From Pseudomonas sp. PA15(2017) (GTDB lineage Bacteria > Pseudomonadota > Gammaproteobacteria > Pseudomonadales > Pseudomonadaceae): a stretch of 64,000 nt of DNA. The stretch spans positions 1-64,000 of the forward strand of contig NZ_MSXV01000021.1 in NCBI RefSeq assembly GCF_001945395.1. Reading direction: 5' to 3'. The translations under genes and the position numbers were made by a program. The notes beneath the pieces were generated by a model, which was given only the letters and a program-made list of their open reading frames with translations, was not told where the DNA came from and searched no databases. Within the stretch, counting starts at the first letter, position 1; every line of letters begins with the position of its first letter. Below, one piece after another: positions 41,003 through 50,223 of this stretch.

Positions 41003-42604
41003 TCACGGCGCGAACGGCGGCGCTTCGGCAATCTCGATCAGCAGCGGCCGGTCGCTCGGCGCTTCACGCAGCAGGGTTTGCAGGTGTGCGTGGTCGCAGG
41101 CGCGTTCGGCCAGGCAGCCGAAGCCGCGGGCGATGGTCGGGAAGTCAGGTGTGTAGATGTCGACGCCCAATGGGGTGATGTTGCGGCGTTGCATGTAACG
41201 CTTGATCTCGCCGTAGCCCTGGTTGTTCCACAGCAGCACGATGATGCCGACCCGTGCTTCCACGGCACTCGCGAGTTCCGGCAGGGTGAACTGGATGCCG
41301 CCGTCGCCCATCAGGCTGATCACCGGGCGAGTTGGTTCGGCGAGCTTGGCGCCGATGGCTGCCGGCAGGCCGTAACCCAGGGTGCCGTAGCCGGTTGAGG
41401 CGTTGAACCAGCGCCGTGGGCCGTCCAGCTCGACGAGGTGGTTGCCGCTATACACGGTTTGCGTCGAGTCGCCGACGAAGCGCGCGTCGGGCAGCACGTC
41501 GAGGATGCAGTCGAACAGCTGGCGGTAGTGCGCCCAGCCGGCGAAGTCTTCGATAACTTGCCGGCGAACTGCGTCCGCGCGCCTGGCGCCGCTGCTTTGT
41601 TCATCACGCTCGCGCTGCGGCAGCTGTTTCAGCAGCGCTTCGATGGCCAGGCCGGCATCGCTGAGGATGGCCAATGCCGGCGCATGATTGCGCTGCAACT
41701 GCTCGGCGTCGATGTCGATACGGATCAGCTCGCCGCCGATCCTGAAGTTGCCGTCGAACACCACGTCGTAATCGGTCTCGCCCAGCTCGGTGCCGATGGC
41801 CAGCGCCACGTCGGCGTCCAGCGCCAGCTGGCGTACCGGCGGCAGCGACTGATTACTGCCGATCAGCAGCGGGTGGGCGGCGGGCAGCAGGCCCTTGGCA
41901 TTGATGGTCAGGGCGGTGGGCGCATCGAGTGCTTCAGCCAGCCTGCGCACTGCCTCGGGCTCTTGCACGCAGCCGCCGCCGATCAGCAGCAGCGGCCGCT
42001 GGGCGTGGCGCAGGCGCTGCGCCGCCTGCTGGATCAGTGCGGCCTGTGGTGCCGGGCGTGGGGCAATCAGTCGTGGTTGTAGGCGCAGGTAGTCGGCGGG
42101 GGCGGTGATCACATCCAGCGGCAGTTCGATATGCACCGGTCGTGGTCGCCGCCCATCGAAGACCGCAAAGGCGCGGGCCAGCACGTCTGGCAATTCGTCG
42201 ACGCTCATCAGCGTATGACTGAAGGCGGCTACGCCAGCGACCAGGGCGCGTTGATCCGGCAACTCGTGCAGGTAGCCGTTGCCGCGGCCCAGACGCTCGC
42301 GCTCGTTGACGCTGGAGATCACCAGCATGGGAATCGAGTCGGCATAGGCCTGGCCCATGGCCGTGGCGATGTTGGTCATGCCCGGCCCGGTAATGATGAA
42401 ACACACGCCAGGCTTGCCGGAGACGCGCGCATAGCCATCGGCCATAAAGCCGGCGCCCTGCTCGTGGCGCGGGGTGATGTGGCGAATGCCGCTGCCCGGC
42501 AGGCCGCGGTACAACTCGATGGTGTGCACGCCGGGAATGCCGAAGACGGTGTCGACGCCCCAGGCCTCGAGTTGCTTGACGAGAAATTCACCGCAGGTGG
42601 TCAT
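41003..42604 (-). CDS. ThDP-dependent decarboxylase, AruI-like
   Basis: A 533-aa acetolactate-synthase-fold enzyme. The activating Glu48 lies in RHEQGAGFMADGYAR, and the thiamine diphosphate motif runs GDGGIQFTLPELASAV to NNQGYGEIKRYM. AruI of P. aeruginosa decarboxylates 2-ketoarginine to 4-guanidinobutyraldehyde. Its position with gbuA and gbuR supports a guanidino-ketoacid substrate, and the PAO1 region (PA1417-PA1422, from memory) has the same set. Acetolactate synthase is unlikely, because no small subunit is present. AAGGAG precedes the ATG. Confidence 0.82.
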   Translation of the reverse strand: MTTCGEFLVKQLEAWGVDTVFGIPGVHTIELYRGLPGSGIRHITPRHEQGAGFMADGYARVSGKPGVCFIITGPGMTNIATAMGQAYADSIPMLVISSVNERERLGRGNGYLHELPDQRALVAGVAAFSHTLMSVDELPDVLARAFAVFDGRRPRPVHIELPLDVITAPADYLRLQPRLIAPRPAPQAALIQQAAQRLRHAQRPLLLIGGGCVQEPEAVRRLAEALDAPTALTINAKGLLPAAHPLLIGSNQSLPPVRQLALDADVALAIGTELGETDYDVVFDGNFRIGGELIRIDIDAEQLQRNHAPALAILSDAGLAIEALLKQLPQRERDEQSSGARRADAVRRQVIEDFAGWAHYRQLFDCILDVLPDARFVGDSTQTVYSGNHLVELDGPRRWFNASTGYGTLGYGLPAAIGAKLAEPTRPVISLMGDGGIQFTLPELASAVEARVGIIVLLWNNQGYGEIKRYMQRRNITPLGVDIYTPDFPTIARGFGCLAERACDHAHLQTLLREAPSDRPLLIEIAEAPPFAP

Positions 42605-42664
42605 GCTGGCTCCTTGATGATGAATCTGCAGATACCGGTAGTTGCACCAGCATCTGCAACGGGT

Positions 42665-44044
42665 TCAGGCGAGGCTGGCGGCGCGCGCCTGCGGGCGGGT
42701 CAGCAGGCTGCCGATCACGAAGGCCAGCAGGCCGACTGCCAGGCTGTAGTAGATCGGCGTATTGGCTTCCAGGCCGTCCTTGAACATGAACACCAGCGCG
42801 GTGGCACAACCCAGCGCCATACTGGCGATGGCGCCGATGGTAGTGGCGCGTTTCCAGTAGATGGCGCCAAGGATGGGAATCAGGATACCGCCTACCAGCA
42901 GGTTGTAGGCCAGGGTCAGGGCGCCGATCACGTCGCTGACCACCAGGGAGATCGCCAGCACCAGCAGGCCGGTGAGCAGGGTGAACAGCCGAGCGGTGCC
43001 GAGGCTCGACGGGCGACCGCCGCGCAGTTTCGGTAGCAGGTCCTCGGTCACCGTGGTGGACGCGGCGAGCAGGCCGGCGCTGGCGGTGGACATCATCGCG
43101 GCCAGGGCGGCGGCGATCACCAGGCCGCGAATGCCGTCGGGCAACGCACTCTGCACGATGGAGGCGAAAGCGTTGTTGGCGTTGGCCAGGTCCGGCAGTA
43201 GCACCTTGGCGCACATGCCGATCAGCGCGCCAACCAGCCCGTACAGCACGCAGTACACGCCGGCCAGGCTGCCGGCCACCCGAGCCACCTTCTCGTTGCG
43301 GGCGGTGAACACACGTTGCCAGATGTCCTGGCCGATGAGGATGCCGAAGAAGTAGATCAGGAAGTAGGTGAGTATGGTGTCGTAGCCGATGGTGGTCAGG
43401 CTGAAGGCGGTGTCCGGCAACTTGGCCACCAGTTCGTCCCAGCCGCCGACGCGGTACAGGCAGATGGGCAGCAGCACGAACATCAGCCCGACCGTCTTGA
43501 TCGCGAACTGCACGATGTCGGTGAGGGTCAGCGACCACATGCCGCCGACGCTCGAGTACACCACCACGACGCCGCCAGCCAGCAGGATGGCCGCCCAGAG
43601 GGGCAAATCGAACAGCACCTGCAGCACGGTGCCGCTGGCCAGTACCGAGACCACCGAGATCATCAGCGCGTAGGCGAACATCACCACCGCACTGGCCTGG
43701 CGCGCCGCGGGTGTGTAACGGCGCTCGAGAATCTGGGTGACCGTGAAGATGCGCAGCTTGAGCAGCGGTTTGGCCAGAAACAGATTGAGCACGATGATCC
43801 CGGCGCCCAGGGCGGCGCACAGCCACAACCCGGAAATGCCGTGCACATAACCCAGGCGCACGGTGCCGACGGTCGCGGCGCCGCCGAGTACCGTGGCGGC
43901 CATGGTGCCCATGTAGAAGGCCGGGCCGAGGTTGCGGCCGGCCACCAGGTAATCTTCCTGGCTGCGCGCGCGGCGCATGCCGTACCAGCCGAGCAGCAGC
44001 ATGCCGGCGGCGTAAATCAGTACTACGGATATATCCGGGATCAT
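42665..44044 (-). CDS. Sodium:solute symporter (SSS family)
   Basis: A 459-aa inner-membrane permease with about 12-13 spans, beginning MIPDISVVLIYAAGMLLLGW. The family stretch AAALAAMMSTASAGLLAAST near residue 315 corresponds to the sodium site region of SSS transporters. Location between the AruI-like gene and gbuA suggests uptake of a guanidino compound such as 4-guanidinobutyrate, although proline-like substrates cannot be excluded. GGAG precedes the ATG. The 60-base gap to the decarboxylase gene suggests one operon. Confidence 0.87.
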   Translation of the reverse strand: MIPDISVVLIYAAGMLLLGWYGMRRARSQEDYLVAGRNLGPAFYMGTMAATVLGGAATVGTVRLGYVHGISGLWLCAALGAGIIVLNLFLAKPLLKLRIFTVTQILERRYTPAARQASAVVMFAYALMISVVSVLASGTVLQVLFDLPLWAAILLAGGVVVVYSSVGGMWSLTLTDIVQFAIKTVGLMFVLLPICLYRVGGWDELVAKLPDTAFSLTTIGYDTILTYFLIYFFGILIGQDIWQRVFTARNEKVARVAGSLAGVYCVLYGLVGALIGMCAKVLLPDLANANNAFASIVQSALPDGIRGLVIAAALAAMMSTASAGLLAASTTVTEDLLPKLRGGRPSSLGTARLFTLLTGLLVLAISLVVSDVIGALTLAYNLLVGGILIPILGAIYWKRATTIGAIASMALGCATALVFMFKDGLEANTPIYYSLAVGLLAFVIGSLLTRPQARAASLA

Positions 44045-44272
44045 GTGTTTCTCCAGCGCCTGTCACGATTCTTGTCAGGGGCGCCATAGCGCCAACCTTG
44101 TTATTCACCCCCGGCAGCCGTCGGGTAGTGGTGCTTCGGCAGTGCGGCAGGGCCGCGCGGAGCGCAGTGCGCTCCATGACCCGCGAACGGGTAATGCGCC
44201 ACGGCGGGCTTCTGATGTCCCGTGTGGGTTGTTCGGTGATGTGAAACCGGGGCTACCGGGCGAGCGCGCGGC
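44045..44272. other. Gap between gbuA and the symporter gene
   Basis: 228 bases that should hold the leader or promoter of the symporter-decarboxylase operon. I see only GC-rich minor dyads and no gene. Confidence 0.4.
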
Positions 44273-45232
44273 TCACTTGCGCACCACACCCGGTAGCACG
44301 CAGAGCATCTCGTAGAGCAGGTTGGCGCCCAGCAGTGAGGTATTGCCGGTGGTGTCGTAGGGCGGGGAGACCTCGACCAGATCGCCGCCGATCAGGTTCA
44401 GGCCGTGGCAGCCTCGGATGATTTCCAGCGCCTGGATAGTGGTCAGGCCGCCGACTTCCGGCGTGCCGGTGCCGGGCGCCCAGGCCGGGTCGATGCCGTC
44501 GATGTCGAAGGACAGGTACACCGGGCCGCCAGCGACCTTGGCGCGCACTTCTTCCATCAGCGGGGCGAGGGACTTGTGCCAGCACTCTTCGGCCTGCACC
44601 ACCCGGAAGCCCTGGTTGCGACTCCAGTTGAAGTCGTCGGCGGTGTAGCCTTGGGCGCGCAGGCCTATCTGCACCACGCGCTGGCTGTCGAGCAGGCCCT
44701 CTTCCTGGGCGCGGCGAAAGGTGGTGCCATGGGCGATCTTCTCGCCGAACATGTGGTCGTTCACATCCGCATGGGCGTCGATGTGCACAAGGCCGACCTT
44801 GCCGTATTTCCTGTGCATGGCGCGCAGGATCGGCAGGGTCAGGGTGTGATCGCCGCCGAGGGTCAGCGGGATGATGTCGTGGGCGAGCACGCGGTCATAG
44901 TGCTCCTCGATGATGCGCACGGCGTCGAGCAGGTTGAACGTGTTGATCGCCACGTCGCCGATATCGGCGACGTTCAGGGAATCGAACGGCGCGGCACCGG
45001 TTGCCATGTTGTACGGGCGGATCATCACCGACTCGGCGCGAATCTGCCGCGGCCCGAAGCGGGTGCCGGAGCGCAGGGACGTGCCGATATCCAGCGGGAT
45101 GCCGATAAAGGCAGCGTCGAGCTTGTCCAGCTCCTCGGGTGCCTGCACGTGAGGCAGGCGCAGCATGCTGGCGATCCCGCCGAAACGGGGCATTTCGTTG
45201 CCGCCCAGGGGCTGGTGGAGGGAATTGTCCAC
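44273..45232 (-). CDS. gbuA: Guanidinobutyrase
   Basis: A 319-aa ureohydrolase of the arginase/agmatinase family that splits 4-guanidinobutyrate into 4-aminobutyrate and urea. The Mn-cluster motifs are complete: GGDHTLTLPILRAM, HIDAHADVNDHMFGE and SFDIDGIDPAWAPGTGTPE. The N-terminus MDNSLHQPLGGNEMPRFGGI and the C-terminus LLYEMLCVLPGVVRK closely recall P. aeruginosa GbuA; guanidinopropionase is the nearest alternative. The gene diverges from gbuR over a palindromic operator. Confidence 0.92.
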   Translation of the reverse strand: MDNSLHQPLGGNEMPRFGGIASMLRLPHVQAPEELDKLDAAFIGIPLDIGTSLRSGTRFGPRQIRAESVMIRPYNMATGAAPFDSLNVADIGDVAINTFNLLDAVRIIEEHYDRVLAHDIIPLTLGGDHTLTLPILRAMHRKYGKVGLVHIDAHADVNDHMFGEKIAHGTTFRRAQEEGLLDSQRVVQIGLRAQGYTADDFNWSRNQGFRVVQAEECWHKSLAPLMEEVRAKVAGGPVYLSFDIDGIDPAWAPGTGTPEVGGLTTIQALEIIRGCHGLNLIGGDLVEVSPPYDTTGNTSLLGANLLYEMLCVLPGVVRK

Positions 45233-45312
45233 GGGGGCCTCACAGTTCTTGTGGTTGTCGTGGCCCGATTCTGGTCAGGGTTGGCGGCGAGAAGAATCGA
45301 GCAGCACAAATA

Positions 45313-45338
45313 ATCAGTTCAGAAATTCCTAAACTGAT
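45313..45338. promoter_or_regulatory. Likely GbuR operator
   Basis: A 26-base dyad with arms ATCAGTT and AACTGAT around CAGAAATTCCTA lies between divergent gbuA and gbuR. It fits a LysR-type binding site serving both promoters. Confidence 0.65.
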
Positions 45339-45386
45339 GAGCAGGCTTTAGCATGTGCCGGGCTCGTCCACCGTCATGGTTTGCCA

Positions 45387-46268
45387 ATGCCTGATCTCAA
45401 GCTGCTGCGCCTGTTCGTCTGCGTCGTGCGCCACCAGGGTTTCGCCGCGGCGCAGCAGGAGCTGAACCTGTCCACCTCGGCGATCAGTACCTATATGAGC
45501 CAGCTCGAAGCGCAGCTTGGTTTCGTGCTCTGCCATCGCGGGCGTGGCGGCTTCAGCCTGACCAGCAAGGGCGAGCTGTTCCATCAGGAAGCGTTGCGGC
45601 TGCTGGCCGAGGTGCAAGGGTTCGAGCGTTATTCGGCGGCGCTCAAGGGTGAGCTACGCGGCACCCTGAATCTGGGCGTGCTGGATTCGACGGTAAGCGA
45701 TCCGTCTCTGCCGCTGGCCGAGGTGATCGGCGCCTACAGCCAGGAACATCCGGCCGTGCACCTGCACCTGGCGGTGCTCAGCCCGGCTGAGCTGCAACTC
45801 GGCGTGCTGGAAAATCGCCTGGACCTGGCCATCGGCGCCTTCTCGGTGCGTACCAACGGGCTGATCTACCAGGCCCTGTACCGCGAGCAGCACTGGCTGT
45901 ACTGCAGCGATAGGCACCCGCTGTATACCCAGCGGCAGATTCCGGCAGAAGTGATCACCCAGCAACGCATGGTGGGCCGTGGTTACTGGAGCCAGGCCGA
46001 ACTCGCGCGTCATGGTTTCAAGCACAGCGCGGCGACCGTGGAGTCGATGGAAGCACAGCTGATTCTGGTGCTGTCCGGCGCCTATATCGGCTATCTGCCC
46101 GAGCATTACGCCCAGCAGTGGGCGGAACAGAAGCGCCTGAAAGTGCTGCTGCCCACCACCTTTGGCTACCAGGCACCCTTCACCCTGGCGCTGCGCCGTG
46201 GGCGCTCACGGGAACCGCTGATCCAGAGCTTCCGTGATCGCCTCAACGCGCAGTTGAATCATGGCTAG
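45387..46268 (+). CDS. gbuR: LysR-type regulator GbuR
   Basis: A 293-aa LysR-family regulator. The N-terminal winged helix is LLRLFVCVVRHQGFAAAQQE with LSTSAISTYMSQLE, followed by the effector-binding domain (~90-290). Divergent placement next to gbuA identifies it as the probable activator responding to 4-guanidinobutyrate. ATG 45387 is chosen over a TTG two codons upstream; neither has a strong ribosome site, so the leader may be short. Confidence 0.85.
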   Translation: MPDLKLLRLFVCVVRHQGFAAAQQELNLSTSAISTYMSQLEAQLGFVLCHRGRGGFSLTSKGELFHQEALRLLAEVQGFERYSAALKGELRGTLNLGVLDSTVSDPSLPLAEVIGAYSQEHPAVHLHLAVLSPAELQLGVLENRLDLAIGAFSVRTNGLIYQALYREQHWLYCSDRHPLYTQRQIPAEVITQQRMVGRGYWSQAELARHGFKHSAATVESMEAQLILVLSGAYIGYLPEHYAQQWAEQKRLKVLLPTTFGYQAPFTLALRRGRSREPLIQSFRDRLNAQLNHG

Positions 46269-46320
46269 GCTGCCTCAGCGGCGGGGAATAGCGAGCCCGG
46301 CATAAAGCCCGGCCCCGTAT

Positions 46321-46387
46321 CAGTGGGAGCGGGCGGGGATGCCCAGTCCGTGCCCGCGATTCGGGTGCATGGCGCCCTCCCACAAAG
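46321..46387. repeat. REP-like inverted repeat
   Basis: A hairpin with outer arms GTGGGAGCGGGC and GCGCCCTCCCAC and a core GGGATGCCCAGTCCGTGCCCG. It closely resembles the core of the TIR element at 48061-48276 but lacks that element's ends. It lies between gbuR and the gudD stop. Confidence 0.7.
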
Positions 46388-46459
46388 GCCTGCGCTCGGC
46401 CGTAGGGTGCCGGGCGGCGATCCGCTTCAGCCCGGCAGCCGAGCGCAATGCATGCTCGC

Positions 46460-47806
46460 TCAGCGCACCAGGCAAGGTTTCTTGTTATCGAAGGTCCAGC
46501 CGCTGATCAGGTATTGCATGGCCACGGCGTCATTGCGCGCGCCCAGGCCCATACCCTTGTAGCACTCGTGGGCCTTGGCCACGGCATCCATGTCCAGCTC
46601 CACGCCGAGGCCCGGCTTTTTCGGCACCTGCACGAGACCGCCTTCGATACGCAGCGGCTCCTTGGTCAGGCGCTGGCCGTCCTGCCAGATCCAGTGAGTG
46701 TCGATGGCGGTGATCTTACCCGGCGCGGCCGCCGCTACATGGGTGAACATGGCCAGGGACACGTCGAAGTGGTTGTTCGAGTGCGAGCCCCAGGTCAGGC
46801 CCCAGTCGTTGCACATCTGCGCCACGCGCACCGAACCCTGCATGGTCCAGAAGTGCGGGTCGGCCAGGGGGATGTCCACCGATTGCAGCTGGATCGCATG
46901 GCCCATCTGGCGCCAGTCGGTGGCGATCATGTTGGTGGCGGTCGGCAGGCCGGTGGCGCGGCGGAACTCGGCCATCACTTCACGGCCGGAATAACCATTC
47001 TCGGCGCCGCAGGGGTCTTCGGCATAGGCGAGCACATGGTGCTGATCGCGGCACAGGCGAATGGCTTCCTGCAGTGACCAGGCGCCGTTCGGGTCCAGGG
47101 TGATGCGCGCCTCCGGGAAGCGCTCGGCCAGCGCGGTGACCGCTTCGATTTCTTCATCGCCGCGCAGCACGCCGCCCTTGAGCTTGAAGTCCTTGAAACC
47201 ATAACGCTCGTAGGCGGCTTCGGCGAGGCGCACCACGCCCTGTGCGTCCAACGCTTCTTCGTTGCGCACCTGGAACCAGGCGTTGTCGGCATCGGCTTCC
47301 TGGCGATAGGGCAGGTCGGTTTTCTTGCGGTCGCCGACGTAGAACAGGTAACCGAGCATTTCTACGGCATCGCGCTGCTGGCCTTCGCCGAGCAGGGCGG
47401 CGACCGGCACGTCCAGATACTGGCCGAGCAGGTCGAGCAGAGCGGCCTCGACGGCGGTGACCGCATGAATGGTGATGCGCAGGTCGAAGGTCTGCAGGCC
47501 ACGCCCGCCGGAGTCGCGGTCGGCGAAAGCCTGCCGTACCTGACCGAGCAATTTCTGGTACTGGCCGATGGGCTGGCCGAGCAGCAGTTGGCGGGCGTCT
47601 TCCAGGGTCTGGCGAATCGCTTCGCCGCCCGGCACTTCGCCGACGCCGACATGGCCGGCGTTGTCACGCAGGATCAGCAGATTGCGGGTGAAGAACGGCG
47701 CATGGCCGCCGCTCAGGTTGAGCAGCAGGCTGTCGTGGCCGGCGACGGGAATGACTTCCAGGGCGGTGATGACCGGAGTACCTGCATGGGTGTTGTTATT
47801 GTTCAT
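46460..47806 (-). CDS. gudD: Glucarate dehydratase
   Basis: A 448-aa enolase-superfamily enzyme that converts D-glucarate to 5-keto-4-deoxyglucarate. Features: catalytic Lys pair in [11 protein letters not shown], metal ligands in ITLDPNGAW and AYAEDPCG, and a C-terminal half with [14 protein letters not shown] and [13 protein letters not shown]. Length is normal. AGGAACC precedes ATG 47806. It stands without the usual transporter or downstream dehydratase (kdgD) in this window, so the rest of the pathway must be elsewhere. Two identical-type operators lie upstream. Confidence 0.94.
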   Translation of the reverse strand: MNNNNTHAGTPVITALEVIPVAGHDSLLLNLSGGHAPFFTRNLLILRDNAGHVGVGEVPGGEAIRQTLEDARQLLLGQPIGQYQKLLGQVRQAFADRDSGGRGLQTFDLRITIHAVTAVEAALLDLLGQYLDVPVAALLGEGQQRDAVEMLGYLFYVGDRKKTDLPYRQEADADNAWFQVRNEEALDAQGVVRLAEAAYERYGFKDFKLKGGVLRGDEEIEAVTALAERFPEARITLDPNGAWSLQEAIRLCRDQHHVLAYAEDPCGAENGYSGREVMAEFRRATGLPTATNMIATDWRQMGHAIQLQSVDIPLADPHFWTMQGSVRVAQMCNDWGLTWGSHSNNHFDVSLAMFTHVAAAAPGKITAIDTHWIWQDGQRLTKEPLRIEGGLVQVPKKPGLGVELDMDAVAKAHECYKGMGLGARNDAVAMQYLISGWTFDNKKPCLVR

Positions 47807-47898
47807 CGCGTGGTTCCTGTGCCGTTGAAGGCGTTGCGGTGGGTCTGGCTGCCATGCCGAGGCAGCGATAACGGATCGCTTTCGCTTCTCATTGAAAA

Positions 47899-47932
47899 GA
47901 TAACGTTATCATAATAGTCGGATAGCGTTATC
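47899..47932. promoter_or_regulatory. Twin LacI/GntR-type operators of gudD
   Basis: GATAACGTTATC (47899-47910) is a perfect palindrome and GATAGCGTTATC (47921-47932) differs at one base. Their centres are 22 bases (two helical turns) apart, about 100 bases before gudD. The central CG is typical of LacI-family sites. The regulator encoded at 48315-49361 is the obvious candidate to bind here. Confidence 0.78.
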
Positions 47933-48060
47933 ATTCAAGCGGAAATTTCAAGTGTGATGGTTGCGGGTACGGCCGTGCAGGAGCGACCCGCCCCACTCGA
48001 TGGTCTACGAGCTTATGTGAGCGCGTGCCATGCGCGCGACGGCTTGGCGGGCATGGACTA

Positions 48061-48276
48061 GGAGCCTGTTCACGATCTCTATGCGCTTGCAGCGGTAATT
48101 AACAAGACAGAAGCGGTCATCGGCGCGGTATCTGTGGGAGCGGCGGGGACGCCCAGTCCATGCCGGCGATTTTTCGCGCGCATGGCGCGCTCCCGCAGTG
48201 GGTCGGTGAACGGCCACTCCCGTCACTTGGCGGCCAAAATCGGCGAACCTGGGCCGGAAGATTATGAACAGGTTCC
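48061..48276 (-). mobile_element. Small TIR element with REP-like core, copy 3
   Basis: The best-preserved copy, in reverse orientation to the other two. Ends are GGAGCCTGTTCACGATC and GATTATGAACAGGTTCC, near-perfect inverted repeats. The central hairpin (about 48134-48204) resembles the REP sequence at 46321. It fills the gap between the gudD operators and the LacI-type gene; the rest of 47933-48060 shows nothing recognisable. Confidence 0.8.
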
Positions 48277-48314
48277 AAGCGTTCCCGCCCGCTTCCACGA
48301 TCAGATTGCAGGAT

Positions 48315-49361
48315 TCAGGATCGAGCAGTGCTGCCACGTTCGATAATGGCAAACCCGGTATCCACACTCGCCTCGGCCTTCTGGCCAGCGAAGCGGCGCA
48401 GCAGCGCTTCGGCCACTTGCTGGCCCATCTCGGTGGCGTTGACGCTGACGGTCGACAGCGCCGGGTTGGCGAACTGGCCATTGAGGGTATCGCCGAAGCC
48501 CAGCACGGCGATATCGGCGGGAGCGCTCAGCCCGCGGGTGGAGGCTTCGGCCAGCACGCCAAGGGCCACGGTGTCCGAGCTGCAGAAGATGAAGTCGGGT
48601 TGCTCGCCGGCATCGAGCAGGTTGGCCAGGCCCTTGCGGCCGACTTCCCAGGTGGCGGGCAGCGGTAGTGTCTGCACCGCCACGTTATCCACACCCAGCT
48701 CGGCGAGGCGGCCGATCACCGCCGTGCAGCGGCGCAGCGCCCGCGGATCGTCGACGCCGACCACCGCCCAGCGGCGGTAACCCTTGGCGAAGAAATACTC
48801 GGCCACCGCTGCGCCGACCTGTTCGTGGGAAAAGCCCACCTGCATGTCCAGGCCGTCGTCGCTCAGGTCCCAGGCTTCCACTACCGGGATGCCGGCTGAC
48901 GACAGGCGCTGGCGGCTGGCCTGGGTATGGAAGGTGCCGGTCAGCACGATGCCGTCGGGGCGGCGACCCAGAATGGCGGCCAGCAGGGTTTCCTCCTGCT
49001 CCGGTACATAGCCACTGGGCCCGACCAGGGTGTGGTAACCGGCCTCGGCGAGGCGATCCATGATCGCCTGCACCACGCTGGCGTAGATCGAGTTGGCGAT
49101 GGTCGGCAGCACGATGGCCACCAGGCGGCTCTTGCTGGTGGCCAGCCCGCCGGCCATCAGGTTGGGCACGTAGCCCATGGCGCGCACCACTTCCAGTACA
49201 TGCTCGCGGGTGGTATCGCTGACCAGCTCGGGCCGCTGGATCGCCCGCGAGACGGTGATCGGCGACACGCCAGCCCTGAGCGCGACATCCTTGACCGTCA
49301 CCGGCAGATCGCTGAGGTCGCCGCGGTCCTTGGCCAGTTCTCTGCGCGATTTTCTTGCCAC
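48315..49361 (-). CDS. LacI-family transcriptional regulator
   Basis: A 348-aa repressor. Helix-turn-helix VTVKDVALRAGVSPITVSRA is followed by the hinge MGYVPNLMAGGLATSKSR and a sugar-binding-type effector domain (~60-340). It resembles the GntR/GguR group that controls gluconate or aldarate genes. Placed next to gudD, it probably responds to glucarate or a derived metabolite and binds the twin operators. The GTG at 49361 is the first start giving the normal length; an extended frame to 49784 runs against the membrane protein gene. Confidence 0.88.
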   Translation of the reverse strand: MARKSRRELAKDRGDLSDLPVTVKDVALRAGVSPITVSRAIQRPELVSDTTREHVLEVVRAMGYVPNLMAGGLATSKSRLVAIVLPTIANSIYASVVQAIMDRLAEAGYHTLVGPSGYVPEQEETLLAAILGRRPDGIVLTGTFHTQASRQRLSSAGIPVVEAWDLSDDGLDMQVGFSHEQVGAAVAEYFFAKGYRRWAVVGVDDPRALRRCTAVIGRLAELGVDNVAVQTLPLPATWEVGRKGLANLLDAGEQPDFIFCSSDTVALGVLAEASTRGLSAPADIAVLGFGDTLNGQFANPALSTVSVNATEMGQQVAEALLRRFAGQKAEASVDTGFAIIERGSTARS

Positions 49362-49399
49362 GTGCTCGTCTCGATGGGGGTAGGGTCGATTCGCGAAGG

Positions 49400-50059
49400 T
49401 TACGGCAGCGGCGCGGCATTGTCGCCGGCGCGCAGCATGTACAGGCGGAACACCACCACGGTGGTGAACAGCTGGCAGAGGCCGAACAGCACGTCCAGCA
49501 ACAGGCGCCCGGCTGGCTCGGCGGAGATATCGGCGGCCCAGAAGCCGGCGAGCCATGGCGGTACCATCACCAACATCACGCAGGTGAAGATCGGCCAGAA
49601 GTGCCCGTGGGTCAGTTGCAGGCTTTCGTGCAGCGCCTGCAATGGCGTGAGGCCACGCAGCACCAACAGGTAGTCGGCGAACACCAGCCGCACCATCAGC
49701 CACAACCCCGGCAGGATGAACAGCGAGATGCCGAGCATGATCGCCAGGGTGCCGATGCCGGCCAGCAGCACGAAGCGCGGCCACAGGCTGAGGCTCATGG
49801 CCACCAGTGCACCCTTGCCGGGCTCTTCACCGCGGCTGCGGGCATCGATGAACAGGATCAGCGCCGCGCTGTACAGCGGATAGAAGAACAGGCCGAGCAG
49901 CACCTCATAGAGCGGCACCTTGGCGGCGCCGACCAGGTCCTCGAGCTGCAGGCTCACGAAGGCTTCGAGCAACAGGAAGGGCAGGCACAGCAGGAGGATC
50001 TGCAAGAAGTTTTGCCGAAAGAAGAACCAGGCGTCACGCAGGGCGTCGAGTGGATTCAT
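49400..50059 (-). CDS. YciC-like inner-membrane protein
   Basis: A 219-aa polytopic protein (UPF0259/YciC type) with about six spans (FLQILLLCLPFLLLEAF, YEVLLGLFFYPLYSAALILF, VLLAGIGTLAIMLGISLFILPGLWLMV, PIFTCVMLVMVPPWLAGF, LLLDVLFGLCQLFTTVVVF). ATG 50059 fits the family start MNPLDALRD; the frame upstream lacks a hydrophobic or conserved start. Function unknown. Confidence 0.8.
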   Translation of the reverse strand: MNPLDALRDAWFFFRQNFLQILLLCLPFLLLEAFVSLQLEDLVGAAKVPLYEVLLGLFFYPLYSAALILFIDARSRGEEPGKGALVAMSLSLWPRFVLLAGIGTLAIMLGISLFILPGLWLMVRLVFADYLLVLRGLTPLQALHESLQLTHGHFWPIFTCVMLVMVPPWLAGFWAADISAEPAGRLLLDVLFGLCQLFTTVVVFRLYMLRAGDNAAPLP

Positions 50060-50223
50060 GAACGGTCGCAGGCGAAAAAAACAGGCCGCCATGATACGAG
50101 CGTGGCAGGCCGGCCACCAGCGATGACGTTCGTCGCCGCCGTGGCGCTGCCTTCGACCTCGAGGGGCCAGGGCTGGCATACTGGCCGCCCGTGCAACCCG
50201 CGCGAACCTTGTGAGGATGTCCG

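Noticed and set aside
42588..44177. 529-codon minus-strand open frame
   Set aside because: Alternate frame of the symporter gene, rich in Arg and His; the other frame has a clear polytopic transporter.
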